From DASRDR01 sp035550795 (lineage in GTDB: Bacteria > Methylomirabilota > Methylomirabilia > Rokubacteriales > DASRDR01), in the NCBI GenBank assembly GCA_035550795.1, contig DASZOL010000049.1, positions 1 to 64,000 on the forward strand: DNA of 64,000 nucleotides. Direction: 5' to 3'. Below the pieces are notes generated by a model, which was given only the letters and a program-made list of their open reading frames with translations, ran no database searches and had not been told where the DNA came from. The translations under genes and the position numbers were made by a program. The first letter of the stretch is position 1, and each line of letters opens with the position of its first letter. Below, piece after piece: positions 51,556-59,945 of the stretch.

Positions 51556-52629
51556 TCAGTAGCGGGCGAAGAGCCGCCCCCAGCCGGTCCCGGCGAAGGC
51601 CCGGATGCGCCTTCGTCCCACGGTCGGATACCAGAGGCCGTCGTGGTAGACGTTGGAGGCGAACGGGGCCCAGACCACCAGGGGCGAGTGGAGCAGGAGG
51701 CGCTTGAGGGGCTGAAGGGGGCCCTTCCGGATCAGCTGATCCCCCCAGATCACGAGACTCCGAGAGGTCTGGCAGCGGAAGTTCACGCCGGCCACGTCGT
51801 CGCCAACCAGCTCGATCTCCCGCGGATCGGCCACCCCGAGCCCCCGGTCGTGGGCCATCCGCAGGTAGGGGATGGCGAGCGGGTCGTAGCCCATGAGGCG
51901 CGCCGCGATCGCGTCGATCGCCACCGAGTCGGCCGAGGCGAGGATGAGGTTTCCCTCGCGCGGCAGCATCGTGCGGGGGCCCGCCCCGTCCCCCACCACG
52001 GTGCCGTCCATCACGGCGAAGACGCCCGGGTGCAGCTCGCGCTGCATGTAGAGCAGGTCGACGAGGACCTCGTGGATGAACTCGTGGGCGTAGTGCCGGA
52101 CCTCCTTGAGGAGCCCCCCGAACGCATTCTTGATCGCGCCGGTGGTCGTCGAGTGGCCGTGCGTCTTCATCGTCGGCAGGTGGAGCACGTTCGCGCCGAC
52201 GAACATCTTGGGGATCTCGATTCCTTCCGGGAAGATGCGGTTCAGCTTGAGCAGCGGGCTCTTGAACGGATAGACCATCCACTCCACCTCAGGGAGCGGG
52301 ATGAAGGGCAGGCCGTAGCGCTCCAGGACGGGCCCCCACTTGTTGGCCACGACGCCCTTGCGCGGGTCGGTGACGACGGTCTTGTTCTCGACGGGATGGA
52401 TCCGCTCCGGCCGGTAGCCGTCCGCGATCAACGCGCGGACCACCCCGTCGAGCTGCCAGGGCTGCGTCGAGCACGCGGGGAAGTACTTGGTCCACGACAG
52501 GTTCAGCTTGAGGAGCAGCTCCCCGTTCCGGGGCAGGACCTCCTCGTAGCCGGCCAGCCGCATGACCCGACCGTAGTCGGCGACGACGCGGTCGGGGTCG
52601 GTGCGGAGAACGGCCACCCGGGCGGACAT
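51556..52629 (-). CDS. DUF362 domain-containing protein
   Basis: A 357-residue DUF362 protein of unknown biochemical role. Typical features are KLNLSW near the N-terminus, the THGHSTTTGAIKNAFGGL segment, VFAVMDGTVVGDGAGP, and the SADSVAIDAIAARLMGYDP helix. The C-terminal region after residue 300 is hydrophobic and aromatic. No ferredoxin-type cysteine cluster is present, unlike some family members. ATG at 52629 begins the conserved region; the frame is open further upstream without family-like sequence. Divergent from the peroxiredoxin. Confidence 0.88.
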   Translation of the reverse strand: MSARVAVLRTDPDRVVADYGRVMRLAGYEEVLPRNGELLLKLNLSWTKYFPACSTQPWQLDGVVRALIADGYRPERIHPVENKTVVTDPRKGVVANKWGPVLERYGLPFIPLPEVEWMVYPFKSPLLKLNRIFPEGIEIPKMFVGANVLHLPTMKTHGHSTTTGAIKNAFGGLLKEVRHYAHEFIHEVLVDLLYMQRELHPGVFAVMDGTVVGDGAGPRTMLPREGNLILASADSVAIDAIAARLMGYDPLAIPYLRMAHDRGLGVADPREIELVGDDVAGVNFRCQTSRSLVIWGDQLIRKGPLQPLKRLLLHSPLVVWAPFASNVYHDGLWYPTVGRRRIRAFAGTGWGRLFARY

Positions 52630-52750
52630 GCAAGAGATGTTACCACCCGCGTGCGCGTTCCGCGCACGGAGTGGCGGCGTCCGCCGCCCGCGGACCTCCT
52701 GCGGCTGATCGCCTCCGCCCAGCGACCGTGATCTCGAGGCGATGGCAGGC

Positions 52751-52779
52751 TTTACACGCCGGCGGCGGCTTTCTAGACT
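52751..52779 (+). promoter_or_regulatory. Peroxiredoxin promoter
   Basis: TTTACA (52751-52756), a 17-base spacer and TAGACT (52774-52779). The transcript would start near 52786, giving an 11-base leader to the ATG at 52797. Confidence 0.65.
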
Positions 52780-52796
52780 GCGGGACGGAACCACTC

Positions 52797-53324
52797 ATGA
52801 TCGGGCTCAACGCGCCGGCACCGGACGTCGCCCTCGAGGGCATCGCGGACGGGAAGGTCCGTCGCTTCCGGCTCTCGGACTTCCGCGGCCGGTGGCTGGT
52901 GCTCTTCTTCTATCCCGCGGACTTCACCTTCGTGTGCCCGACGGAGATCCGCGGCTTCCACGAGCGCCGGCTCGAGTTCGCCAAGCGGAACTGCGAGATT
53001 CTGGCCGTGAGCGTGGACGACATCGACAGTCACCGCGCCTGGGCGGCCGAGCTCGGCGGGGTGGCGTTTCCTCTCCTGAGCGATCCGGGGCGTGACGCCG
53101 CCCGCGCGTACGGGGTCCTGAACGAGGCCGACGGCCGGGCGTTCCGCGCGACGTTCATCATCGACCCCGAGGGCCTGGTGGCCTACTTCGTGGTGAGCCC
53201 CATGAACGTGGGGCGGAGCGTGGACGAGACGCTTCGGGTGCTGGACGCGCTCCAGACGGGACGGCTCTGCCCGGCCGACTGGCATCCGGGCGAGCCGACG
53301 CTCGACCCGAGCCTCCGGTACTAG
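52797..53324 (+). CDS. Typical 2-Cys peroxiredoxin (AhpC/TSA family)
   Basis: A 175-residue thiol peroxidase. The peroxidatic cysteine is Cys47 in DFTFVCPTE, with the supporting Arg in the FRATFIIDPEG region; the resolving cysteine is Cys158 in GRLCPADWHPGE, followed by a short C-terminal tail. It reduces H2O2 and organic peroxides in the cytoplasm using thioredoxin or AhpF-type partners, none of which is nearby. ATG at 52797 is chosen because the upstream open frame runs through the promoter. Confidence 0.95.
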   Translation: MIGLNAPAPDVALEGIADGKVRRFRLSDFRGRWLVLFFYPADFTFVCPTEIRGFHERRLEFAKRNCEILAVSVDDIDSHRAWAAELGGVAFPLLSDPGRDAARAYGVLNEADGRAFRATFIIDPEGLVAYFVVSPMNVGRSVDETLRVLDALQTGRLCPADWHPGEPTLDPSLRY

Positions 53325-53342
53325 GCCCCGGCGGAGCGCGCG

Positions 53343-54068
53343 GTGGCGACGCCCGCGAAGCTGGCGGCCCAGAAGCAGACCCTCGAGCGCAAGATCCGCG
53401 CGCGCGAGTTCGTCTTCGGCATCCAGGACGGGCTCCTCAGCACGGTCGGACTCCTGAGCGGGGTGTCGGCGGCGACCCATGACCGGTCGATCATCCTCCT
53501 GACGGGGATCGCCGCCGCGGTGACGGGCGGAGTGTCCATGGCAACCGGGTCCTACCTCGCGGCGCGGACCGAGCAGGAGATCTTCGCGAAGGAGCTGCTC
53601 GATCAGGAGCGCCTGGCGAGGACGCAGCCGTACCTGGCGCAGGAGGCCCTGCTCGAAGCGCTGGTCGACGAAGGGCTCGACCGGCCGTCGGCGTACCGGG
53701 TCGTCCAGCTCTTCTCCCGGCACCGGGATCTCCTCCTCCGCACCGTTCAGGAGAAGGTGCTGGGCCTCGGGTCCGCGGACATCTCGCACCCGGTAAAGGC
53801 CGGCTTGGTGATGTTCCTCTCGTTCGTCGTCGGCGCGGCGATCCCGCTCGGGCCCCTCGTGCTGGTGGGGGGCGAGGCCGCGCTGCCTCTCTCCTGGGCG
53901 CTCTCGATCGCCGTGCTGCTGGGCGTCGGGGTCCTCAAGGGCGTGCTCAGCGGCCGTCCCCTCCTTCGGTCCGGCCTGGAGTTCGCCTCGGTGGCGCTGG
54001 GCTCCGCGGTGGTCGGCTGGCTCGTCGGCACGCTCTTCCACTGGGGGTTCGGCGTTCCGGTGCCGTAG
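53343..54068 (+). CDS. VIT1/CCC1-family transporter
   Basis: A 241-residue membrane protein of the vacuolar iron transporter family, usually moving Fe2+ or Mn2+. FVFGIQDGLLSTVGLLSGVSAA near residue 23 is the first-helix signature, a second membrane pair (GIAAAVTGGVSMATGSYLAART) follows, then a hydrophilic metal-binding-type helical domain and three C-terminal helices. GTG at 53343 has GGAG seven bases upstream and lies 18 bases after the peroxiredoxin, so the two are probably co-transcribed, fitting a metal and peroxide stress pairing. Confidence 0.9.
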   Translation: MATPAKLAAQKQTLERKIRAREFVFGIQDGLLSTVGLLSGVSAATHDRSIILLTGIAAAVTGGVSMATGSYLAARTEQEIFAKELLDQERLARTQPYLAQEALLEALVDEGLDRPSAYRVVQLFSRHRDLLLRTVQEKVLGLGSADISHPVKAGLVMFLSFVVGAAIPLGPLVLVGGEAALPLSWALSIAVLLGVGVLKGVLSGRPLLRSGLEFASVALGSAVVGWLVGTLFHWGFGVPVP

Positions 54069-54166
54069 CAGCCTCCCGCCGGAGCCCCGCGCGCCCGGAT
54101 CGGCGGGCCCCCCGCCCGGCGGCGGGAGCGGCGCCGGCGCCACTGGATCCCGGCCGACGGCCGGCG

Positions 54167-55042
54167 CTACCGCGCGACGTAGAGGATCAGGATGACCGTC
54201 GCGCCCCAGAGCGCGACGTCAAGCAGCAGCGCCCGGTCCGTCAGGAGATGCTCGGACGGATTCCCGCCGAGGTCCCGACGATAGAGGAGGTAGAGATAGC
54301 GGAAGATCCCGTAGAGGACGAACGGGATCGTGACGGGCAATCGGGTGGTCCCGAGCCGCACCTGCGTGTCCGGCGCCATCGTGTAGAGGGCATACGCCAT
54401 CAGTGTCGACGCGGTCACCACCGCGATCATCTGGTCCAGGAGCTGGGGCGAGTACTCCGACAGGATCGGCCGGTGGTCGATCGCGCCCGCTTCGAGCGCG
54501 AGCAGCTCGTGGCGCCGCTTCCCGAAGGTGAGGAAGAGCGCGAGCAGGATCGTGCACAGGAGGAGCCAGGACGAGAGGGCAATGTCGAGCACGACCACCC
54601 CGGCCAGGGCGCGGAGCACGAACCCTCCGGCGATGATGAGGGTGTCCACGATGACCACGTGCTTGAAGCCCATCGAGTACGCGGTGAGCAGGGCCGCGTA
54701 GGCGACGGCGACCGCACCGAACCGCGCCGACAGGAGGAACGCCACCACCGAGGCGCCGACGAGGAGGGAGATCCCGGCCGTGAGCGCCACCGTGGGCGGA
54801 AGGCGGCCCGAGGCGACGGGACGCTGGCGCTTCTGCGGATGGGCCCGATCGCGCTCGGCATCCATCACGTCGTTGATCAGGTACACGCCCCCCGAGAGAA
54901 GGCAGAACAGGAAGAACGCCAGCGCCGACCGTGCCACCAGCAGGGGCTCGTGGAGCCCCCGCGAGAAGACGAGGCCCGCGAAGACCAGCAGGTTCTTGGT
55001 CCATTGACGCGGTCGGAGCGACGCGAGGAGGGCGCCGAGCAC
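54167..55042 (-). CDS. UbiA-family prenyltransferase, decaprenyl-phosphate phosphoribosyltransferase-like
   Basis: A 291-residue integral membrane prenyltransferase with about eight helices. LRPRQWTKNLLVFAG at residues 9-23 and NDVMDAERDRAHPQKRQRP (first Asp-rich motif) are diagnostic of the DPPR synthase-like UbiA branch, which transfers phosphoribose to a polyprenyl phosphate for arabinose- or ribose-containing envelope glycans. The second Asp motif appears as YSMGFKHVVIVDTL. No DprE1/DprE2 partners are nearby. Last gene of the envelope cluster, 165 bases after the GT4 fusion. Confidence 0.9.
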   Translation of the reverse strand: MLGALLASLRPRQWTKNLLVFAGLVFSRGLHEPLLVARSALAFFLFCLLSGGVYLINDVMDAERDRAHPQKRQRPVASGRLPPTVALTAGISLLVGASVVAFLLSARFGAVAVAYAALLTAYSMGFKHVVIVDTLIIAGGFVLRALAGVVVLDIALSSWLLLCTILLALFLTFGKRRHELLALEAGAIDHRPILSEYSPQLLDQMIAVVTASTLMAYALYTMAPDTQVRLGTTRLPVTIPFVLYGIFRYLYLLYRRDLGGNPSEHLLTDRALLLDVALWGATVILILYVAR

Positions 55043-55207
55043 GCGGAGCCGCTCTTATCGCCCGTCGGCAACGCGCCGGACGGCGAGCGCGTGCCCGAGG
55101 GGCTCGCCGAGGGAGGCGCCCGCTCCGTCCGTCATCGCCGCGCCATTATTGACGTCGACCCTGAGGGGTGTCAAGGGCACGGCCGGCCCGCGAGCGGGCC
55201 TCGCCGC

Positions 55208-56971
55208 TCACTCGAGCCGCACGGACGCCCGCACGACCAGCACGCCGTGCGCGGCGCAGGTGGTCTCGAGCCGATGCAGCCGCTCGCTGGAAATCTTGTC
55301 CGAGGCGATCACGACCTCCGCGACGGGGTGCGCCCGGAACAGCGCGTCGAGCTGGTCGAGAGGTCCGAGCACCGGCACCCCGTGGATCCGTGTGCCCGCC
55401 TTCGTCCGGTCGTCGTCGATGAAGCCGACGGCCTCGCGCGCCAGCGTGGGGTTGTTGCGCAGCTCGCGGAGCGCGAGCTCCCCGCCGTCACCCGCCCCGT
55501 AGACGAGGACCAGCTTGGCCCCGGCCTGCGGCGCCCGGAGGGCCTCGCCCAGCAGCCGGAACGACGCACGGCTGGCGCCGACGAGCGCCAGGAGCAGGAG
55601 CCAGTCGAGCACGAACACGGCGCGCGACAGTCCGATGAACCGGGTCGTGAACAGGAGGTAGAGGACGCTCGCGATCGTGCCCAGGGTGATTCCGCGTCCG
55701 AGCCGCAGCATGTCGGCCGGGCCCGTGTACCGCCAGATCCCCTGGTAGGCTCCCGACAGCGCGAGCCCGGAGAGCTGGAACACCAGCACCGGCGCGAGCG
55801 TGCGATTCAGCATCGCCCGGTTGGCCGCGAACGCCTCCTCGAAGCGCAGGACGTACGCCGCGGAGTACGCCACCACGATGAGGACCGTATCGAGGACGAC
55901 GGAGGCCACCTGCCGCTTGTACGGAAAGTCCTGCACGAGCCGGATGACGGCCCGGCCCGGACCCGGGGGCGCGGCCGGCACCACCTCGACGCGGCTCAGG
56001 TAGATCCCGAGCAGCGCGAGGCCGACCAGGAGCAGCGGGAGGAGCACGGCGGCCGTTCCGAGCGCGGCCCGGTAGGTGAGGAGCGCGACCCCTCCGCTGA
56101 GGATCGACAGCCCGAACAGGATGACCAGCGCCCGCCCCTCGCTGCCGCCGAGCGCCACGAGCCGGTGCGACGTGTGGTCCCGTCCTCCCCGTGAGACCGG
56201 CTGTCCCTTGAGAAGCCGCGTGATGGTCACGAAGGTGGTGTCGAAGATGGGAATCAGCACCAGCAGCACCGGCACGGCCAGGACGGCGGTGATCCCGCGC
56301 GAGTAGTAGGAGGCCGGAACGACGAGGCAGAGTCCGCTCAGGAAGAAACCCAGGAACAGGCTCCCCGCGTCCCCCATGAAGATCCGCGCCGGCGGCGCGT
56401 TTCGCACGAGGAAGCCGGCGACCGCGCCCACGAACCCCGCCGTCATGGTCGCGGCGGCGATGTCGCCGTCGAGGAGGAAGAGGGCCAGCCGGAAGCCGCC
56501 CGCGATGATCGCCATGCCGGCGGCCAGGCCGTCCATGTTGTCGAGCAGGTTGAACGCGTTCGTCACGCCGACCACCCAGAGGAGGGTCAGCAGCACGTCC
56601 AGGACGGGCACCCCGGTGAGCCGGAGCACGAAGTTGAGCTCCACGAGCAGCGCCGCGAGAGCGATCTGGGCCACCAGCTTCACGGGCGGACGCAGGGGCC
56701 GAAGGTCGTCGACGAGGCCGACGACCCCCATCGCCAGCGCGACGAGGGTCAGCGCCACCAGGCGCTGCCGGAGCCCGCCGACCCACGCCAGGGCCGGCAG
56801 GACCCCCAGCATGATCGCCACCCCGCCCAGCAGCGCCACGGGCCGCCGGTGCCAGCGGTCGGTCCGGGGCTCGACCACCAGCCCCGCGCGGCGCGCCAGC
56901 CGCTCGCAGACGAGCGTGGCCACGAGGGCCACGACCATCGAGACGGCGAACGCGACCCCGGTGGCGCCCAC
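55208..56971 (-). CDS. Fusion: WecA/MraY-like sugar-phosphate transferase plus truncated CapD-like domain
   Basis: A 587-residue membrane protein with two parts. Residues 1-330 are a polyprenyl-phosphate GlcNAc/sugar-1-phosphate transferase: GLVDDLRPLR, NAFNLLDNMDGLAAG, FMGDAGSLFLGF and the late HTSHRL box. Residues about 350-587 match the N-terminal half of polysaccharide epimerase/dehydratases such as CapD/FlaA1: four helices with AAYVLRFEE and WRYTGPADML, then a nucleotide-binding GAGDGGELALREL near 490 and GFIDDD, GVPVLG. It ends before the catalytic dehydratase domain. GTG at 56971 follows a GAGGG site overlapping the asnB stop. Such a fusion suggests lipid-linked sugar initiation regulated by, or docked to, a sugar-nucleotide sensor. 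Confidence 0.88.
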   Translation of the reverse strand: MGATGVAFAVSMVVALVATLVCERLARRAGLVVEPRTDRWHRRPVALLGGVAIMLGVLPALAWVGGLRQRLVALTLVALAMGVVGLVDDLRPLRPPVKLVAQIALAALLVELNFVLRLTGVPVLDVLLTLLWVVGVTNAFNLLDNMDGLAAGMAIIAGGFRLALFLLDGDIAAATMTAGFVGAVAGFLVRNAPPARIFMGDAGSLFLGFFLSGLCLVVPASYYSRGITAVLAVPVLLVLIPIFDTTFVTITRLLKGQPVSRGGRDHTSHRLVALGGSEGRALVILFGLSILSGGVALLTYRAALGTAAVLLPLLLVGLALLGIYLSRVEVVPAAPPGPGRAVIRLVQDFPYKRQVASVVLDTVLIVVAYSAAYVLRFEEAFAANRAMLNRTLAPVLVFQLSGLALSGAYQGIWRYTGPADMLRLGRGITLGTIASVLYLLFTTRFIGLSRAVFVLDWLLLLALVGASRASFRLLGEALRAPQAGAKLVLVYGAGDGGELALRELRNNPTLAREAVGFIDDDRTKAGTRIHGVPVLGPLDQLDALFRAHPVAEVVIASDKISSERLHRLETTCAAHGVLVVRASVRLE

Positions 56972-56978
56972 CGGACCC

Positions 56979-58922
56979 TCAGGGCGCCATGGCCGCCGCC
57001 CCGCGGACGGCGGCGGCCGCGGGCGGAGGACCGGAATCGGGCCGACCGTCGACAAACGTCCGGTGCCAGAGCTCGAGCAGGAGCAGGTTCCAGAGCTGGT
57101 AGTGCCAGCCGCGAACGCCACGGCCGTGCTCGTCGAGCAGCCGGCGCACGACGGGCTCGCGGAAGTAGCCGCGCTGAAGCGTCCGGGCGTCGAGCAGGAC
57201 GTCGTGCACCATCCCGCGGAGCTCCCCGCGGAACCAGCGGTCGAGTGGAACGCCGAAGCCTCGCTTGGGCCGGCCGATCACCGGCACCGGCAAGAGACCT
57301 CGCACCGCCTGCTTCAGGAGGTACTTCGTCGTGTGCCCGCGCAGCTTGAGGTCCGACGGCAGCCTGGCGCAGAACTCCATGAGCTCGTGGTCGAGAAAGG
57401 GGGAGCGCCCCTCGAGCCCGTGCGCCATCGTCGCGATGTCGACCTTCACGAGCAGATCGTCGGGCAGGTACGTCTCGACGTCGACCGCCAGCGCCGTGTC
57501 GATGAGGTCCGGCCCCTCCGCCCGGCGGAACGCCTCTTCCAGGTGATCGAGGGAGTCGCGATCCCCGGCGGCGCGCCGGAACTCCGCGGTGGTGAGCTCC
57601 TGCTTCAGGGCCGGGTCGAAGTGGCTCACCCAGCGCGCGTAGCGGCGCGGAGGCGACTCGCCGAGCGCCTCCACGAATCGGCGCGCCTGGATCCCGATGC
57701 CGCGCCCCGACGAAGGCACGGCGCCGAGCAGGGCCGCGAGCGGCCGGCGGAAGGGGCGGGCCAGCGCCGCGTAGCGCGCCGCCAGCCGGCTGGCCAGGTA
57801 GCGCCGGTAGCCGGCGAGGCTCTCATCGCCCCCGTCGCCGTTCAGCGCGACGGTCACGTGCCGGCGCGCGAACTCGGCCAGGTAGAAGGTCGGAACCGCG
57901 GACGAGTCGGCGTAGGGCTCATTGTAGTGCCACACCAGCCGGGGGAGGACGTCGACCGCCTCCGGCCGGACGACGAGCTCGTGGTGGTCGGTACCGTAGC
58001 GGCGCGCCACCAGCCGCGCGTAGGGCAGCTCGTCGTACTCCGCCTCCTCGAAGCCGATCGAGAAGGTCCGGACGGGCGCTGCGCCCGCCTCGGCCATGAG
58101 CGCCACGACCGCGCTCGAGTCGATCCCACCGCTGAGGAATGCGCCGAGCGGCACGTCGGCCACCAGCCGGCATCGCACGGCGTCCCGGAGGCGCGCCAGG
58201 AGCTCCCGCGCCGCGTCCGCCTCCGGCAGCCGGCGCTTGGGCTCGTAGCGGAGGTGCCAGTAGCGCTCGATGCGGACCTGGCCGTCCTCCACGACCAGGT
58301 GGTGGGCCGGCGGGACGCGGCGGACGCCCGCGAACGCCGACCCCGGGGCCGGCACGTAGTGGTACGTGAGGTAGTCCGAGAGCGCCGCCATGTCCGGCCG
58401 CGCCTCGAAGGACGGCTCGGCCAGGAAGGCCTTCGGCTCCGAGGCGAACGCGATCCCGTCCGCGTCGACCCGGTAGTAGAGCGGTTTCTTGCCGAGCCGG
58501 TCCCTCGCGAGGAGCAGGCGCCGCCGGCCGCCGTCCCAGAGCGCGAGGGCGAACATCCCTCGAAGCCGCGACAGGCACTCGACGCCGTGGGCCGCGTACG
58601 CGGCCAGGATCACCTCGGTGTCCGATCGCGTGCGGAACCGGTGCCCGCGCGCCTCGAGCTCCCGCCGGAGCTCCTGGAAGTTGTAGATCTCCCCGTTGCA
58701 GACGACCTGGACGCGCGGGTCCTCGCCCGTCATCGGCTGCCGCGCGGCATCGCTCAGGTCGACGATGGCCAGCCGGCGGTGGGCCAGGCCGATCGCGTCG
58801 CCGTGCCAGAACTTCTCCCCGTCGGGGCCCCGGTGGGCGATGAGATCGCCCATCCGGCGCAGGACCGCGGGGTCCACCGGCGCGCCGGAGCGGAAGTTCA
58901 GACGACCCGCGATCCCGCACAC
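56979..58922 (-). CDS. asnB: Asparagine synthetase (glutamine-hydrolysing), envelope-cluster type
   Basis: A 647-residue two-domain amidotransferase. Catalytic Cys2 (MCGIAG), the RGPDGE and CNGEIYNFQELR motifs form the class II glutaminase; SGGIDSS near residue 262 is the ATP-pyrophosphatase P-loop, with ALNGDGGDESLAGY and a late KYLLKQAVRGLLP. Paralogues of this kind within polysaccharide clusters often amidate sugars or are the exosortase-associated form, so asparagine need not be the product. A poorly conserved Pro/Ala tail ends the protein. Located between a GDP-fucose synthase-like gene and the GT4 fusion. Confidence 0.92.
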   Translation of the reverse strand: MCGIAGRLNFRSGAPVDPAVLRRMGDLIAHRGPDGEKFWHGDAIGLAHRRLAIVDLSDAARQPMTGEDPRVQVVCNGEIYNFQELRRELEARGHRFRTRSDTEVILAAYAAHGVECLSRLRGMFALALWDGGRRRLLLARDRLGKKPLYYRVDADGIAFASEPKAFLAEPSFEARPDMAALSDYLTYHYVPAPGSAFAGVRRVPPAHHLVVEDGQVRIERYWHLRYEPKRRLPEADAARELLARLRDAVRCRLVADVPLGAFLSGGIDSSAVVALMAEAGAAPVRTFSIGFEEAEYDELPYARLVARRYGTDHHELVVRPEAVDVLPRLVWHYNEPYADSSAVPTFYLAEFARRHVTVALNGDGGDESLAGYRRYLASRLAARYAALARPFRRPLAALLGAVPSSGRGIGIQARRFVEALGESPPRRYARWVSHFDPALKQELTTAEFRRAAGDRDSLDHLEEAFRRAEGPDLIDTALAVDVETYLPDDLLVKVDIATMAHGLEGRSPFLDHELMEFCARLPSDLKLRGHTTKYLLKQAVRGLLPVPVIGRPKRGFGVPLDRWFRGELRGMVHDVLLDARTLQRGYFREPVVRRLLDEHGRGVRGWHYQLWNLLLLELWHRTFVDGRPDSGPPPAAAAVRGAAAMAP

Positions 58923-58953
58923 GCTCGCTTACTCCGGCGGCGGCCCGGGCCGG

Positions 58954-59901
58954 TCAGCGGCGCCCCGCCCGCTCGACGAGGTACCAGCGCACCGTGCGCT
59001 CCAGCCCGTCCGCGAAGCTCGTGCGCGCCCGGAAGCCGAATTCCCGCGCGGCCCGCGACGTGTCCAGGCACCGGCGCGGTTGACCATCCGGCTTCGAGCC
59101 GTCCCAGGCGACCCGTCCCTCGAAGCCCGTGAGCGTGACGATGCGCTCGACGAGCTCCCGGATCGAGATCTCGAAGCCGGCGCCGACGTTGACCGGCTCG
59201 GGGCGGTCATAGCGCTCCGTCGCGAGCACGATCGCCTGCGCCGCGTCCTCGACGTAGAGGAACTCCCGCGTGGCCTTCCCCGTCCCCCACACCACGATCT
59301 CGTCCCGGCCGGCCGCCCGCGCCTCCACGCACCGCCGGATCAGGGCGGGGATCACGTGGGACGTCGCCGGGTCGAAGTTGTCCCCCGGGCCGTAGAGGTT
59401 CACCGGCAGCAGGAAGACGGCGTTGAAGCCATACTGCTCCCGGTACGCCTGCGCCTGCACCAGCAGCATCTTCTTCGCCATCCCGTAGGGCGCGTTGGTC
59501 TCCTCGGGGTAGCCGTCCCAGAGGCGGTCCTCGCTGAAGGGCACCGGGGTGTGCTTCGGATAGCAGCAGACGGTACCGATGGCGACGAACTTCTCGACGC
59601 CGTGCCGGCGGCCGTAGTCCATGAGCAGCGCGCCCATCATCAGGTTGTCGTAGAAGAAGCGGCCCGGGCTCTCCCGGTTGGCGCCGATGCCCCCGACGCG
59701 GGCGGCAAGGTGGATCACGATGTCCGGCCGCGCCGTCTCGTAGAGGCGCCGCACGGCAGCTTCCTGGACGAGATCCGAGTCGCGGCTTCGGGGCGTCGTG
59801 ATCGCGCGGCATCCCAGATCCTGCAGCCGTCGGACCACCCAGGAGCCGAGGAATCCCGCTCCGCCGGTCACCAGCACCCGCTTCCGGGCAAGGTCCTGCA
59901 T
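58954..59901 (-). CDS. GDP-L-fucose synthase-like epimerase/reductase
   Basis: A 315-residue extended short-chain dehydrogenase. NAD(P)-binding GGAGFLGS at the N-terminus, active-site GTVCCYPKH and YGMAKK (Y-x3-K), and NLYGPGDNFDPATSHVIPALIRR, the signature of GDP-fucose synthase and relatives acting on GDP-4-keto-6-deoxymannose. No GDP-mannose dehydratase gene is in the window. ATG at 59901 starts just before the first strand; a TTG at 59949 overlapping the previous stop as TTGA is an alternative that would add 16 residues. Confidence 0.9.
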   Translation of the reverse strand: MQDLARKRVLVTGGAGFLGSWVVRRLQDLGCRAITTPRSRDSDLVQEAAVRRLYETARPDIVIHLAARVGGIGANRESPGRFFYDNLMMGALLMDYGRRHGVEKFVAIGTVCCYPKHTPVPFSEDRLWDGYPEETNAPYGMAKKMLLVQAQAYREQYGFNAVFLLPVNLYGPGDNFDPATSHVIPALIRRCVEARAAGRDEIVVWGTGKATREFLYVEDAAQAIVLATERYDRPEPVNVGAGFEISIRELVERIVTLTGFEGRVAWDGSKPDGQPRRCLDTSRAAREFGFRARTSFADGLERTVRWYLVERAGRR

Positions 59902-59945
59902 GACGGGGCTATCTTCGCACGGCGATGCGACGAATCGGGAGCCGG

